A stretch of 64,000 bases of DNA. Origin: Pachyrhynchus sulphureomaculatus (Eukaryota > Arthropoda > Insecta > Coleoptera > Curculionidae). Of this stretch, positions 55,003-64,000 are shown piece by piece. The stretch is from the NCBI GenBank assembly GCA_019049505.1, contig CM032448.1:10883073-10947072 (forward strand), given 5' to 3'. Under the pieces are notes generated by a model. That model had not been told where the DNA came from. It saw only the letters and a program-made list of their open reading frames with translations, and made no database searches. A program made the position numbers and the translations under genes. The first letter of the stretch is position 1. Each line of letters opens with the position of its first letter.

Positions 55003-57329
55003 CGAATGTTCTCACGGGTGTGAAATGTAGTAATGGTTTTTCGGGTATCCCGTGTTAGCTTGAAGTCCCTTGATGGACGGTTTCGCTGACGTTTCGATGG
55101 AATCTCATCCATCTTTTTCAAAGCGTTGATCACTGGTCGGTGTCTTGGCGTTTGAATGTCGAGACTGGCCCTGAGTGCGCCGGTTTTATGTACTCGGGGG
55201 TGTTTCTATTGGTCGGACGGACCTGGCCAATAGAGGCTCGGCTTTGGCTGCGCGTTGTCGGTCCTGTGGTTCTTTGTAATGTTTGTGTTGGTGAAGTAAC
55301 ATATGGTTGAATTATTGTTTCTCTTGGTTGGACTTGGTACTGGGATAGAATATGTTTCCAAGAGTTCGGTAAACGTTGGCTATCATCCCGATTATTTAAG
55401 TTGTTGGACCTCTTTTCTATTTCTATGGCTTCTTTGATTACCCTAGTGGATAGGTTATTACTTTTTTGTAGGGTTCTGGTTTTGTCAAAATCGATTTTGT
55501 GGCCGGTATTTGTGTGCATGTTGTGCTAGAGAAGAGGTGGTGGATTTTTGTTTTACGGCGTTTTTGTGCTCGTCTCTTCTGGCACTAATTTTCCTGTTTG
55601 TTTGGCCTATGTATGAAAGACCGCAGTCCTGACACGGAATTTCATATACGCCTTGGTCTTCTAAGGCTATAATATCTTTTGGTGTAGGTAGAATATCTTT
55701 AATTTTTTGGTTGGTTGTGTAAATGGTCTCAATTTGGTGTTTTCCTAGAAGTCTTCCTATTTTGTCTGTGATGCCTTTTACATATGGGAGAAATGCTTTT
55801 GTGGTATATGTCTTTCTTTCCTGTTTGTGTTGTTTATTTAGGGCCCGCCGGATTGTGTTTTGACTATATCCATTTGAAAGTAAAACGTTTCGAAGGAGCT
55901 TGGTTTCTTGTTGTAAATGTTCCTTGTCTGTTAGGGTTTCTGATCGGTGAGCTAAGGATTTGGCAACGGAGAAGAGTTGGGCTGGGTGATGATGTGAGCC
56001 GGCATTTAAGTATCTGTTTGTATGTGTCGGTTTTCTATATACTGAGTGAGACAAAGAACCATCTAATTTTCTTTGAAGCAAGACATCTAGGAATGGTAGT
56101 TGTTCTGCTGCTTCCCTTTCCATTGTAAATTTAATGTTTGGATGTATGTTGTTAAGGTGTTCCAGGAACTTGTTTAAGTTGTCTTCATCGTGTTGCCATA
56201 CCACAAAAGTGTCATCTACATATCGTAGCCATGTTTTCGGTTTATGTGGAGCAGTTTCTAGAGCTAGTGTTTCGAAATGCTCCATGTATAGATTAGCTAG
56301 TGCTGGTGACAATGGAGAGCCCATGGGTGCACCTTCTATTTGTTTGTATTTTTGGCCTGAATAGACGAAGTATGTATTAGCGAGGCAGTGTTTTGATAGA
56401 CTGATGACGTATTCGGGCAGGTTGTATTTTCTCTCTATGATAGACAGTGCTTCGGTAACTGGTACTTGCGTGAAAAGGGATACGACATCAAAACTGACAA
56501 GTAAATCATTTTTCTCTAGCTGCATGTTTTTTATGATTTAAATAAAATGTTGTGAATTTTTCACGTATGATGCGGCTTTTTCCACATGAGGTTGCAGAGT
56601 CATGGCTAGGTGCTTGGCTAAAGCTTGTGTTGGGGAGCCAAACGAGCTGACTATTGGTCTTAAGGGTGCTCCTTGTTTGTGGACTTTCGGTAATCCATAC
56701 ATTTTTGGGCATCTTGATGATTTCTCTCTAGGGATAAGTTTCTTTTTTGTTTCTACACTAAGAGAGGAGGACTCGATTGCGGATTTAGTGGTTTTCTCTA
56801 GGTATGTTGTCGGATCACTTGTGATGGCTTTATACGAAGGATCATTTAAAAGGTTGAGCATCTTTTGGTGGTAATCGTCAGAGTTGATAACCACGGTGGC
56901 GTTGCCCTTGTCGGCTGGTAAGACAATAATTGATTGGTCTTTGCGTAGATCGCGCAGGGCTCGGAGTTCTTCACCGGATATGTTTTTCTTGGGTGGCTTG
57001 GATTTGCGTAGAATGCTAGTTGTTTCTTGACGAAGAATTTCAGCAGTGTCTGCATTCAGTTCGGTGATTGCCTTCTCAACTCCACAGATTATGTTCTCAA
57101 CTGGGATGCGTGACGGAGCAATAGCGAAGTTGAAACCCTTGGCTAGTGCTTTTTCAGCTGCTGGAGTGAGCAATTTGTCTGACAGGTTGTATACTATGGT
57201 AGGACCATCTTGGTGTCTTTCTGCTAGTGTGTTTTGTTGTTTCCGTAGTAGCACAGAGACCTTGGCCTTTTGCCTTTCAGTTCTAATGGAGAAGTCTGTT
57301 TCTGATCTGAATTCGGCTAGAGTATCAAC
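55003..57329 (-). mobile_element. Penelope-like element, main copy
   Basis: The minus-strand PLE has its 3' end at the left (TA)n tract and is truncated at the 5' end where an inverted copy of its own 3' part begins (57330). It carries the whole coding region from the N-terminal domain through RT to the endonuclease, with one stop and one frameshift. The terminal 30 bases (ttctcacgggtgtgaaatgt...) match the left end of the PLE locus at 11.67 kb. Confidence 0.88.
55130..57327 (-). pseudogene. Penelope-like pol: RT plus GIY-YIG endonuclease, nearly intact
   Basis: From the 5' side: N-terminal domain (ERHQDGPTIVYNLSDKLLTP, DQSIIVLPADKGNATVVINS, MYGLPKVHKQGAPLRPIVSS). An in-frame TAA follows at 56538-56540, and the frame continues unchanged into RT core NDLLVSFDVVSLFTQVPV (catalytic Asp), EGAPMGSPLSPALANLYMEH and RYVDDTFVVW (YVDD, about 20 residues after ALANLY). 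After the last RT motif (SVYRKPTHTNRYLNAGSHHH) come the linker and endonuclease GVYEIPCQDCGLSYIGQTNR with KISARRDEHKNAV. A one-base change near 55515 shifts the frame in HAH/NTGHKID; the last ~125 residues are open to a stop at 55130. Only one stop and one shift separate it from an open frame, so it is the youngest PLE in the window. It is 5'-incomplete. Confidence 0.9.
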
Positions 57330-58210
57330 ATTTACAACAAGAAACCAAGCTCCTTCGAAACGTTTTACTTTCAAATGGATATAGTCAAAACACAATCCGG
57401 CGGGCCCTAAATAAACAACACAAACAGGAAAGAAAGACATATACCACAAAAGCATTTCTCCCATATGTAAAAGGCATCACAGACAAAATAGGAAGACTTC
57501 TAGGAAAACACCAAATTGAGACCATTTACACAACCAACCAAAAAAAATTAAAGATATTCTACCTACACCAAAAGATATTATAGCCTTAGAAGACCAAGGC
57601 GTATATGAAATTCCGTGTCAGGACTGCGGTCTTTCATACATAGGCCAAACAAACAGGAAAATTAGTGCCAGAAGAGACGAGCACAAAAACGCCGTAAAAC
57701 AAAAATCCACCACCTCTTCTCTAGCACAACATGCACACAATACCGGCCACAAAATCGATTTTGACAAAACCAGAACCCTACAAAAAAGTAATAACCTATC
57801 CACTAGGGTAATCAAAGAAGCCATAGAAATAGAAAAGAGGCCCAACAACTTAAATAATCGGGATGATAGCCAACGTTTACCGAACTCTTGGAAACATATT
57901 CTATCCCAGTACCAAGTCCAACCAAGAGAAACAATAATTCAACCATATGTTACTTCACCAACACAAACATTACAAAGAACCACAGGACCGACAACGCGCA
58001 GCCAAAGCCGAGCCTCTATTGGCCAGGTCCGTCCGACCAATAGAAACACCCCGAGTACATAAAACCGGCGCACTCAGGGCCAGTCTCGACATTCAACGCC
58101 AAGACACCGACCAGTGATCAACGCTTTGAAAAAGATGGATGAGATTCCATCGAAACGTCAGCGAAACCGTCCATCAAGGGACTTCAAGCTAACACGGGAT
58201 ACCCGAAAAA
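57330..58210 (+). mobile_element. Penelope-like element, inverted 5'-truncated partner
   Basis: This is an inverted repeat of 55010-55922, on the plus strand, starting in RT-EN linker sequence (caacaagaaaccaagctcct) and running through the endonuclease (EIPCQDCGLSYIGQTNR) to the 3' end, ending at ccattactac against a (TA)n tract. It retains the intact HNTGHKIDFDKTRTL frame that is shifted in the main copy, but has its own break near 57540 (expanded A run). The two copies are head-to-head with their 3' ends outward. Confidence 0.88.
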
Positions 58211-58220
58211 CCATTACTAC

Positions 58221-58223
58221 ATA

Positions 58224-58298
<75 letters not shown>
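58221..58298. repeat. (TA)n tract at right edge of the PLE pair
   Basis: A TA tract of about 78 bases directly follows the PLE terminus, mirroring the tract at 54902-54995. Confidence 0.93.
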
Positions 58299-58301
<3 letters not shown>

Positions 58302-58978
58302 AAATATTTAACAGCATCAGGTCTGAACTAACCCGTCAAATAAGTAAGTTATAGTAGAGGGGTAGTCAATTTATATTCAATAGCCCTGTACATGATCTTT
58401 TTGAAAATACTCGTCTATTCTTACTGATAACAGTAGGGCTGTACATTTTATCTGCCTCATTTCCATTCAAACTACTTTTCTCAAAATTTAAGTTCCTTTT
58501 AATACCTCCATAGTCTAAAAAGCGCACACTAAGACATGTTTAAAACTTTTTAACCGACTAGAGCAGAATGAAATTTTAATTTATCATAAATGAAAAAGAA
58601 TATTCTAAAAATTTTCTCTTATCGTCGAAGTTATAATTCACGAACATACCAGAACGAAACCTTTGTGTGGCTGGCACTAAAAATATTCCTCGTGCATAAT
58701 TTAACTGCCTCTGTCATCCCTATAAAGATTCTCGTTACGACCTTGAGATAAAAGGGTTATAAAATGTTACCCTCGAAGGATTAAGTTGGTTTAGTACTTT
58801 TTATGGTTCAGAATGAAAGACAAGTTTTTTAATTTTATTTTTTGGGACAAGGAGTGTGTAAAATACAGTTTTACGCACTTTGTGGTAGCATAATAAAATT
58901 TTTGGCTTATTTTTGTGAACTGCTTGCTCTTACGTCGCAGAAAGTGCGTTCCAACTATTTAAAACACTGCTGAGTATA

Positions 58979-58979
<1 letters not shown>
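58299..58979. other. Unassigned stretch
   Basis: No gene or recognised repeat between two (TA)n tracts. Confidence 0.4.
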
Positions 58980-59039
<60 letters not shown>

Positions 59040-59067
59040 TATATATATATATATATAAATATATATG

Positions 59068-59140
<73 letters not shown>
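58980..59140. repeat. Compound (TA)n tract
   Basis: About 160 bases of TA with GAGTATA, AAATATA and GTATATA interruptions. It lies just upstream of PLE coding remnants, as at the other PLE loci. Tyr-Ile repeat frames across it are artefacts. Confidence 0.93.
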
Positions 59141-59143
<3 letters not shown>

Positions 59144-59272
59144 AAGAGAGAGAAAGCAAAAGTTGCCGTATCTAACAAAATCCAGAAATTGATTACAATC
59201 ATATAATACATAATTACAATCATATACCACCTAACTGCAACACCTACAAAAGTATAAGATAACAATCTTGAA

Positions 59273-59432
59273 GTGAAGTATGTTAGTTTGCAATCTGTTC
59301 CGAATCTAACTGATAGGATAGTCAAGATTTTCAACAAGTTTTCAAATGTGAAGATAGTTAAGACCAATTATTTATGTAATGGCAAGTTATTTACCAAGAC
59401 TCCTCTGATGTTTAACAGTAGTGTTGTTTATA
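59273..59432 (+). pseudogene. PLE RT-EN linker, first half
   Basis: Reads SLQSVPNLTDRIVKIFNKFS, NVKIVKTNYLCNGKLFTK and TPLMFNSSVVY up to the mariner target TA (59431-59432). The linker resembles that of the other PLEs in pattern (IFxxxxNVKIxxxxxN). The reverse transcriptase is absent. Confidence 0.8.
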
Positions 59433-60749
59433 TCGGGTCTTCCATTAAGGACTTGACAACTTTTTTTTGAAATAAAACGCAACCCATTTGAGACATTTCG
59501 ATAATTTTACTATCGGCTTGAAGTACAATCAAAACATTTACGAGTATGTATGGAATTCGACTTTATTCATATGTTCACCACGAGCACGTTTGCAGCGGTC
59601 GATTCGTTGAACCCAAGTTTCGATGACTCGGCCACACATTTCGACGGAAACGGCCGCTATCTCTCTTTCAATATTGGCTCTGAGCTCCTCTAACGACGCA
59701 GGCTTGTTAGCATAAACGAATGATTTAACGTACCTCCATAAAAAGAAGTCTAGAGGTGTTAAATCACACGATCTAGGCGGCCATTCGACGGGGCCATTTC
59801 TCGATATAACACGTTCACCGAATTTAGATTGCAGTAAGTCGATTGTTACACCCGCTGTGTGGCTTGTGGCGCCGTCTTGTTGAAACCACATATCATTAAT
59901 GTCTAGCCCATGCAATTGATCAAAGAAATAACGTTGCAACATGCCTCTGTAGCGATCTCCATTGACTGTAACGTGACGGTTATTTTCATCGACGAAAAAG
60001 AACGGCCCAATGATACCACCGGCATGAAAACCGCACCAAACAGTAATTTTTTGTGTATGAAGTGATGTTTCTTCAAGCACATGAGGGTTTTTACCTGACC
60101 AATAACGCATATTCTGTTTGTTGACGAAGCCATTAATCCAAAAATGCGCTTCATCACTAAAGATGATTTTGCGATGAAATTGGTCATCTTCTTCCAACAT
60201 TTCTAGAGCCCAATTCGAGAACGTACGTCGCTTCATATGATGGAATGATGGAGTGGTTTTAGTTCTTGAGTTAACTTTAACTTATAAGGATGCAGGCCAA
60301 GTTTCTTTCGCAAAATTCGCCATAGTGTGGTCTGAGCGATGCCCAATTCTTGAGAACGCCGTGAAATCGACGGTTTTGGTTCGTTTGAGATGGACGCTTG
60401 AACGGCAGAAATATTCTGGCCACTTCGACCAACCCGTTGTCTCACTGGCACGGGAACATCCAGCAGCGAATATGTTAACTCAAATTTTTTCACTAGACTA
60501 TGAACTGCTTGTCTACTGGGACGAGAATTACGACCAAAAATTGGCGTTAACGCTCTTAAAGTTGCAGTCACCGACTCCAAATTTTGATAGTAAATTTTAA
60601 TTATTTGTAAACGTTGTTCGTTCGTGTACTTCACCCTGATAAAAATGGTGACTTTACTGAATGTTTTGACGTTGACAGTTCGGTGATTGGCTTAAGGGTG
60701 CGTTCACAGTGAAATTTCAAAGTTGTCAAGTCCCAAATGGAAGACCCTT
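59433..60749 (-). mobile_element. Complete mariner-like element (DD41D-type) in the PLE endonuclease gene
   Basis: 1317 bp with inverted termini of about 29 bases: left gggtcttccattaaggactt plus gacaacttt, right its inverted equivalent, with two mismatches. It is flanked by TA on both sides (59431-59432, 60750-60751). Removing the element with one TA restores the PLE reading frame exactly at a VVY-RLPCLDC junction. The transposase is on the minus strand. The host PLE was therefore an uninterrupted frame at this point when hit. Confidence 0.92.
59538..60634 (-). pseudogene. Mariner-like transposase, one frameshift
   Basis: Frame 1 (60233-60634): MKYTNEQRLQIIKIYYQNLE, SVTATLRALTPIFGRNSRPS and RQAVHSLVKKFELTYSLLDV form the N-terminal helix-turn-helix (the DUF4817-like type of insect mariners). 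A second DNA-binding segment ISRRSQELGIAQTTLWRILR follows. A one-base shift at about 60240 leads into frame 2 (59538-60236): KIIFSDEAHFWINGFVNKQN (first Asp), MWFQQDGATSHTAGVTIDLL (second Asp) and PPRSCDLTPLDFFLWRYVKS. From the second Asp there are 36 residues to the Asp of SCD and 41 to that of TPLD, the latter matching the spacing used to name DD41D elements. Total about 365 residues, near full length; otherwise intact. Confidence 0.88.
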
Positions 60750-60751
60750 TA

Positions 60752-61050
60752 GATTGCCATGTCTGGATTGTGAAGGTGTTCATATAGGACAAACCTCTCA
60801 ATGGTTGAAAAAATCGGCTGACACAGCACAGGAGTGATTGGGGAGAAACTCGTGTGCTGTGGCGTGTCACCATTTGAATACGGGACATGTTTTTGATTAT
60901 GCGAATACTAAGATACTTGAATTTGAGAACGTATATAATAAACGGTTATTCCTTGAGATGTGCCATATTATTAGGGATGATAAGAGAATTAATTATAAAA
61001 CGAATATTAATAACATAAGAAATATCTATTGTAACATTTTAAGTTTGTAG
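60752..61050 (+). pseudogene. PLE GIY-YIG endonuclease, second half
   Basis: Resumes with RLPCLDCEGVHIGQTSQWLK (GVH and IG in place of GIY-YIG-type positions), then KSADTAQE. After a frame change at about 60835 it continues CAVACHHLNTGHVFDYANTK and FENVYNKRLFLEMCHIIRDD, ending in a stop at 61050. The CLDC pair and H-LNTGH are typical of PLE endonucleases. Confidence 0.82.
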
Positions 61051-61390
61051 ATTTACAGTATAATCTGATAGGCTATTAAGAATTAGGCATAGGATACTAC
61101 TACTCACACAGTCAAACCACTGTTCAAGAAAATTACCTTCATAATTATCAGTTAAATTATAGTGATAGGGACAGAAGGTTTTATATTGTTTCTTGTCATG
61201 TTGTTTGTGTTTTTAATTGTTAGTACTGTGTGGCAAATGTTAACATCACCTTTGATTTTGTCATACTCTATGTTGGTGAGTCTCCTTTGTTTATTCTTGT
61301 TTAGTACATACAGTTTTTTTTTTCTTCTACTTTCAGTTTTTACATTCCTGATGAAGTTGGAAATTACCAACGTAATATAGAATTTAACAA

Positions 61391-61716
61391 CAAATGAGTT
61401 TCCTCTTATTCACCGATTTTCCGAAAACAAAAAGATGAAACTTTAACTATTTTTATATATGATGCCTCATATGTATGGAATAATGATTCCACAGCATTTA
61501 TTATTCAGTGTATCAAAAAAATATTTAAATAAAAGTTGTAGGGTGTTATACTGCACACATGCTGTCGTTGACAATAACATTTTTTGGTTCGAAGAAATTA
61601 CGCCTTCTTAAATTTTTTTAAATGGCAGGCCCTGTATATTATTTTATTTTTGAGTCCTATAAAAAATTCTAGATATTATTTGTGTAATATACTACATGTC
61701 AAAATTGAACTGTTTT
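61391..61716. other. Unassigned AT-rich stretch
   Basis: No gene seen. Words like gttgtagggtgttatactgc (61540) and ggcaggccctgtatatt (61624) may be mariner-type termini linked to the array that follows. Confidence 0.35.
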
Positions 61717-63080
61717 GGAATTATTGATATTTGAAATTAAACAAAAAAATTTTAAGCTGGCTTGTGTCAAATATTTACTGTCAGGTAACGAATCACTTTG
61801 TTAATGATGGTTGGTTACGGAGACCGTAGGAGAACACAACAGGAGATGTGTGATCTTTTTATCAGATTGTAGAATGGCCAGCCAGGAGTCCCGACCGTAC
61901 GCCATACGATTTTTTTTTATGGGGTCCTTTGAAAGCCAAAATTTACCGAAGTCGATCTGAAACTGAAGATTTACAACAAAGAATGAAATATGAAGTAACA
62001 CAGATTACTCCGGATTATCTGCAAAACTCTATTCAAGCTGTTTATGACAGATTGGGTCATTGCCTCGCTGTTAACGGCAGACATTTTGAGCAATTGTTAC
62101 CATACAAATAAATCTAGAGTATTTATTAATATTTTTTTTAATTTTAAATTTCAAATGACGCTAATTCCAAAAAGGTTCAATTTATTGAATATTGATATAA
62201 TAATATTAATATAATTAACAGATTGAAACAAGATAAATTCAATTACAAGAAATAAGTAGCAATTTGAGCGTAATATCATAATGGTACATTTAACAGAAAC
62301 TGAAAGGATCACTTTGTTAATGATGGTTGGTTACGGAGACCGTAGGAGAACACAACAGGAGGTGTGTGAATGGCCTGCCAGGAGTCCCGACCGTACGCCA
62401 CACACGATTTTTTTTATGGGGTCCTTTGAAAGCCAAAGTTTACCGAAGTCGATCTGAAACTGAAGATTTACAACAAAGAATGAAATATGAAGTAACACAG
62501 ATCACTCCGAATTATCTGCAAAACTCTGTTCAAGCTGTTTATGACAGATTGAGTCATTGCCTCGCTGTTAACTGCAGACATTTTGAGCAATTGTTACCAT
62601 AAAAATAAATCTAGAGTATTTATTAATATTTTTTTTTAATTTTAAATTTCAAATGACAATAATTTCAAAAAGGTTCAATTTATTGAATATTGATATAATA
62701 ATATTAATATAATTAACAGATTGAAACAAGATAAATTCAATTACAAGAAATAAGTAACAAAATTTACAACTATTTTGGAATTATTGATATTTGAAATTAA
62801 GGAGATCGAATTAAAAAAAAAAATTTAAGCTGGCTTGTGTCAAATATTTACTGTCAGGTAACGACTTAAAGCGTCAAAAAATGATTTATTGACGAAAACG
62901 TTTATTGCTGCAATTTGTGAAACTGCAATTTGAGCGTAAAATCATAATGGTACATTTACCAGAAACTGAAAGAATCACTTTGTTAATGATGGTTGGTTAT
63001 GGAGACCGTAGGAGAACACAACAGGAGGTGTGTGATCTTTTTAACAGAATGTAGAATGGCATGCAAGGAGTCTTGACCCA
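61717..63080 (+). repeat. Tandem array of internally deleted mariner transposase copies
   Basis: Three head-to-tail copies (about 61717-62110, 62270-62602 and 62771-63080). Each begins with the transposase start: MVHLTETERITLLMMVGYGD in the second copy, followed by RRRTQQEVCDLF. The first two jump by an internal deletion of the whole central region to the C-terminus: RFFLWGPLKAKVYRSRSETE, LQQRMKYEVTQITPDYLQNS and VYDRLGHCLAVNGRHFEQLL. The third stops after the N-terminus and aaggagtcttgaccc. The copies share an AT-rich spacer (agctggcttgtgtcaaatat ... caggtaacga). All catalytic Asp blocks are missing except possibly a remnant of the third. Confidence 0.8.
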
Positions 63081-63600
63081 CAGTGTCTCGACTAGTACAA
63101 GCTAGCGGGACAAAATTATTTCTTCACTTATTTCAATTGTTTATGTATATTCCAGGTACCTTAAGCTATTTTAAGAAAAAAAAAGTTGAAAAATGTGTAC
63201 TGTATGTGTATTAATCGAAATATGTAGCTGCAAGACGGAAGTGGTTTACTAATGTGTCTCATTTGTTCACTATTGTCGCTAATTGTTCTTTAATTAGCTA
63301 CATACGTCTACCTTCTCATTATGTGTGAAAAGCACAATCATGTTTGTTTACAAAGAAATTTCTAGGAAAAAAAAATAAAAATCATAATGATAGTACCCAT
63401 ATTTATTAATTTACAAAATATTATTTCTTTTGAAATAAATTAGTACAATAACAGTATCTATATATCAATTATTTACAATAACAAGGTGTATAAGTAAAAG
63501 AAATATAATATTAAATAACTTATATAGTAAGGCATGAATTATAAGCAACTACAACACACAATAAAATAAGAATAATAATTACAATAAAAAAATACTTAAA
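63081..63600. other. AT-rich stretch downstream of the last mariner piece
   Basis: No gene seen. It includes the 3' untranslated side of the minus-strand gene that follows. Confidence 0.45.
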
Positions 63601-63604
63601 CTTA

Positions 63605-63999
63605 CTAATCACCATCAGATGAGTCGTCATCACCGCTCTCCCATTCAGTAGAATATTCACAGAGTAAATAATCCTCCTCATTTAATTCGTGATGATGACT
63701 TACTGATGGTGTTTCGGATGGCAATGAAGGTGGGATAATCAACTGCAGAACCTCCGATGGCAAAGAAGTAAATTTTCTCGCGGTAATTCTCTATACGAGT
63801 TGATAACAGGATCAGACGTAATTAAAAGCATTCTCAAATGATCTGTATTTGTGGCAATACGTGACCGCTTCCTGGTGTGCCGTTCACGGAATCTACGACA
63901 GTCTATATTTCTTGCCTCCTGGGCTTCTTCGGAGAGTTGTCCAATGGGAAGAAGAAAAGACTTTATAACTTCCGCGCTGTGTACAAGAATTTTATTCAC
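63605..63999 (-). pseudogene. C-terminal part of an uncharacterised invertebrate protein, running off the window
   Basis: The minus strand from the window edge reads NKILVHSAEVIKSFLLPIGQ, LSEEAQEARNIDCRRFRERH, TRKRSRIATNTDHLRMLLIT and SDPVINSYRELPRENL. A one-base shift near 63775 changes frame to KFTSLPSEVLQLIIPPSLPS and an acidic tail EDYLLCEYSTEWESGDDDSS with a stop at 63605. I recognise the SEEAQEARNKDxRxFRxxHTRK block as one found in many multicopy arthropod predictions of unknown function, probably of transposon origin. The N-terminal part lies beyond the window. Whether it belongs to the same element family as the fragment at 23.7 kb is unknown. Confidence 0.62.
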
Positions 64000-64000
64000 A

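Larger units (their letters stand above)
59160..61390 (+). mobile_element. Penelope-like element, fourth copy, split by a mariner-like element
   Basis: A 5'-truncated plus-strand PLE. The coding remnant before the insertion is the RT-EN linker (59273-59432) and after it the endonuclease (60750-61050), then an untranslated 3' part ending near 61390 with a pyrimidine tract plus cag (61318-61336) and a stem-forming cctgatgaagttggaaatta segment. The 3' boundary is not certain. Confidence 0.82.

Noticed and set aside
56538..57464. Start of the PLE protein at a Met near 57464
   Set aside because: The first ~45 codons of that frame are antisense to the inverted partner copy. Genuine PLE sequence begins only at about 57327, so the true start is missing.
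61162..61380. 72-codon very hydrophobic plus-strand frame, possible small membrane protein
   Set aside because: It lies in the T-rich 3' untranslated region of a PLE, including the splice-like pyrimidine tract. Hydrophobicity follows from T-rich codons and there is no other support.

Overview
This window is AT-rich eukaryotic DNA, almost certainly from an arthropod and most likely an insect with a large, repeat-laden genome. The evidence is the repertoire of mobile elements: mariner/Tc1 elements (including insect-type transposases with a DUF4817-like N-terminus), pogo/Tigger, Mutator-like and hAT-derived elements, Penelope-like elements (PLEs), RTE-like and CR1/Jockey-group LINEs, a Ty3/gypsy element and a tRNA-derived SINE. 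Long (TA)n tracts are scattered throughout, and there is a 100-N assembly gap at 48609-48708. I see no convincing complete host gene. The best host-gene candidate is one 40-nt exon-like segment at 50027-50066, so the window may be intronic or intergenic. The species cannot be fixed from sequence alone.

Layout. 1-9.8 kb: three tandem 2.6-2.9 kb units, each holding (TA)n and a dead Tigger transposase on the minus strand. Unit 2 carries a small hAT element and unit 3 a 1.56 kb unclassified element. A fourth unit is cut off by another pogo/Tigger element (9.8-11.1 kb). 11.6-19.6 kb: a composite PLE locus with outward-facing 3' ends in inverted orientation and (TA)n at both outer edges. It has been invaded by a Mutator-like transposase (12.3-14.0 kb) and by a LINE that itself contains a younger copy of the same LINE (15.4-18.7 kb). 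20.3-21.3 kb: a second PLE family. 21.9-24.6 kb: a LINE tail, a mariner fragment and a fragment of an uncharacterised invertebrate repeat protein. 24.7-31.7 kb: two copies, in opposite orientation, of an element with TAGTGTTCCGTACG ends, the second split by an RTE-like LINE; between them lie a solo gypsy LTR and a CR1/Jockey-group LINE fragment. 31.7-34 kb: a ~170 bp tandem repeat split by the second copy of the unclassified element.

34-37 kb is mostly unassigned. 37.06-44.54 kb: a deletion-derivative Ty3/gypsy element with near-identical 1.27 kb LTRs and an ATGT target duplication, inserted in a mariner. 45.1-51.5 kb: RTE-like LINE pieces, two SINE copies, the third copy of the unclassified element, the gap, and a mariner. 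52.4-54.8 kb: a mariner with both inverted termini, split by a fold-back element. 55.0-58.2 kb: the best-preserved PLE, joined head-to-head to a truncated inverted copy, again between (TA)n tracts. 59.2-61.4 kb: another PLE, split inside its endonuclease by a complete mariner-like element with a TA duplication. 61.7-63.1 kb: tandem internally deleted mariner pieces. 63.6-64.0 kb: the C-terminal end of an uncharacterised protein running off the window.

The genes do not form a pathway. The window is a stratified record of insertions. Clear order-of-events cases are LINE into LINE into PLE, gypsy into mariner, fold-back into mariner, mariner into PLE, and RTE into the TAGTGTTCC element. Family names rest on motif recognition from memory, not on searches.
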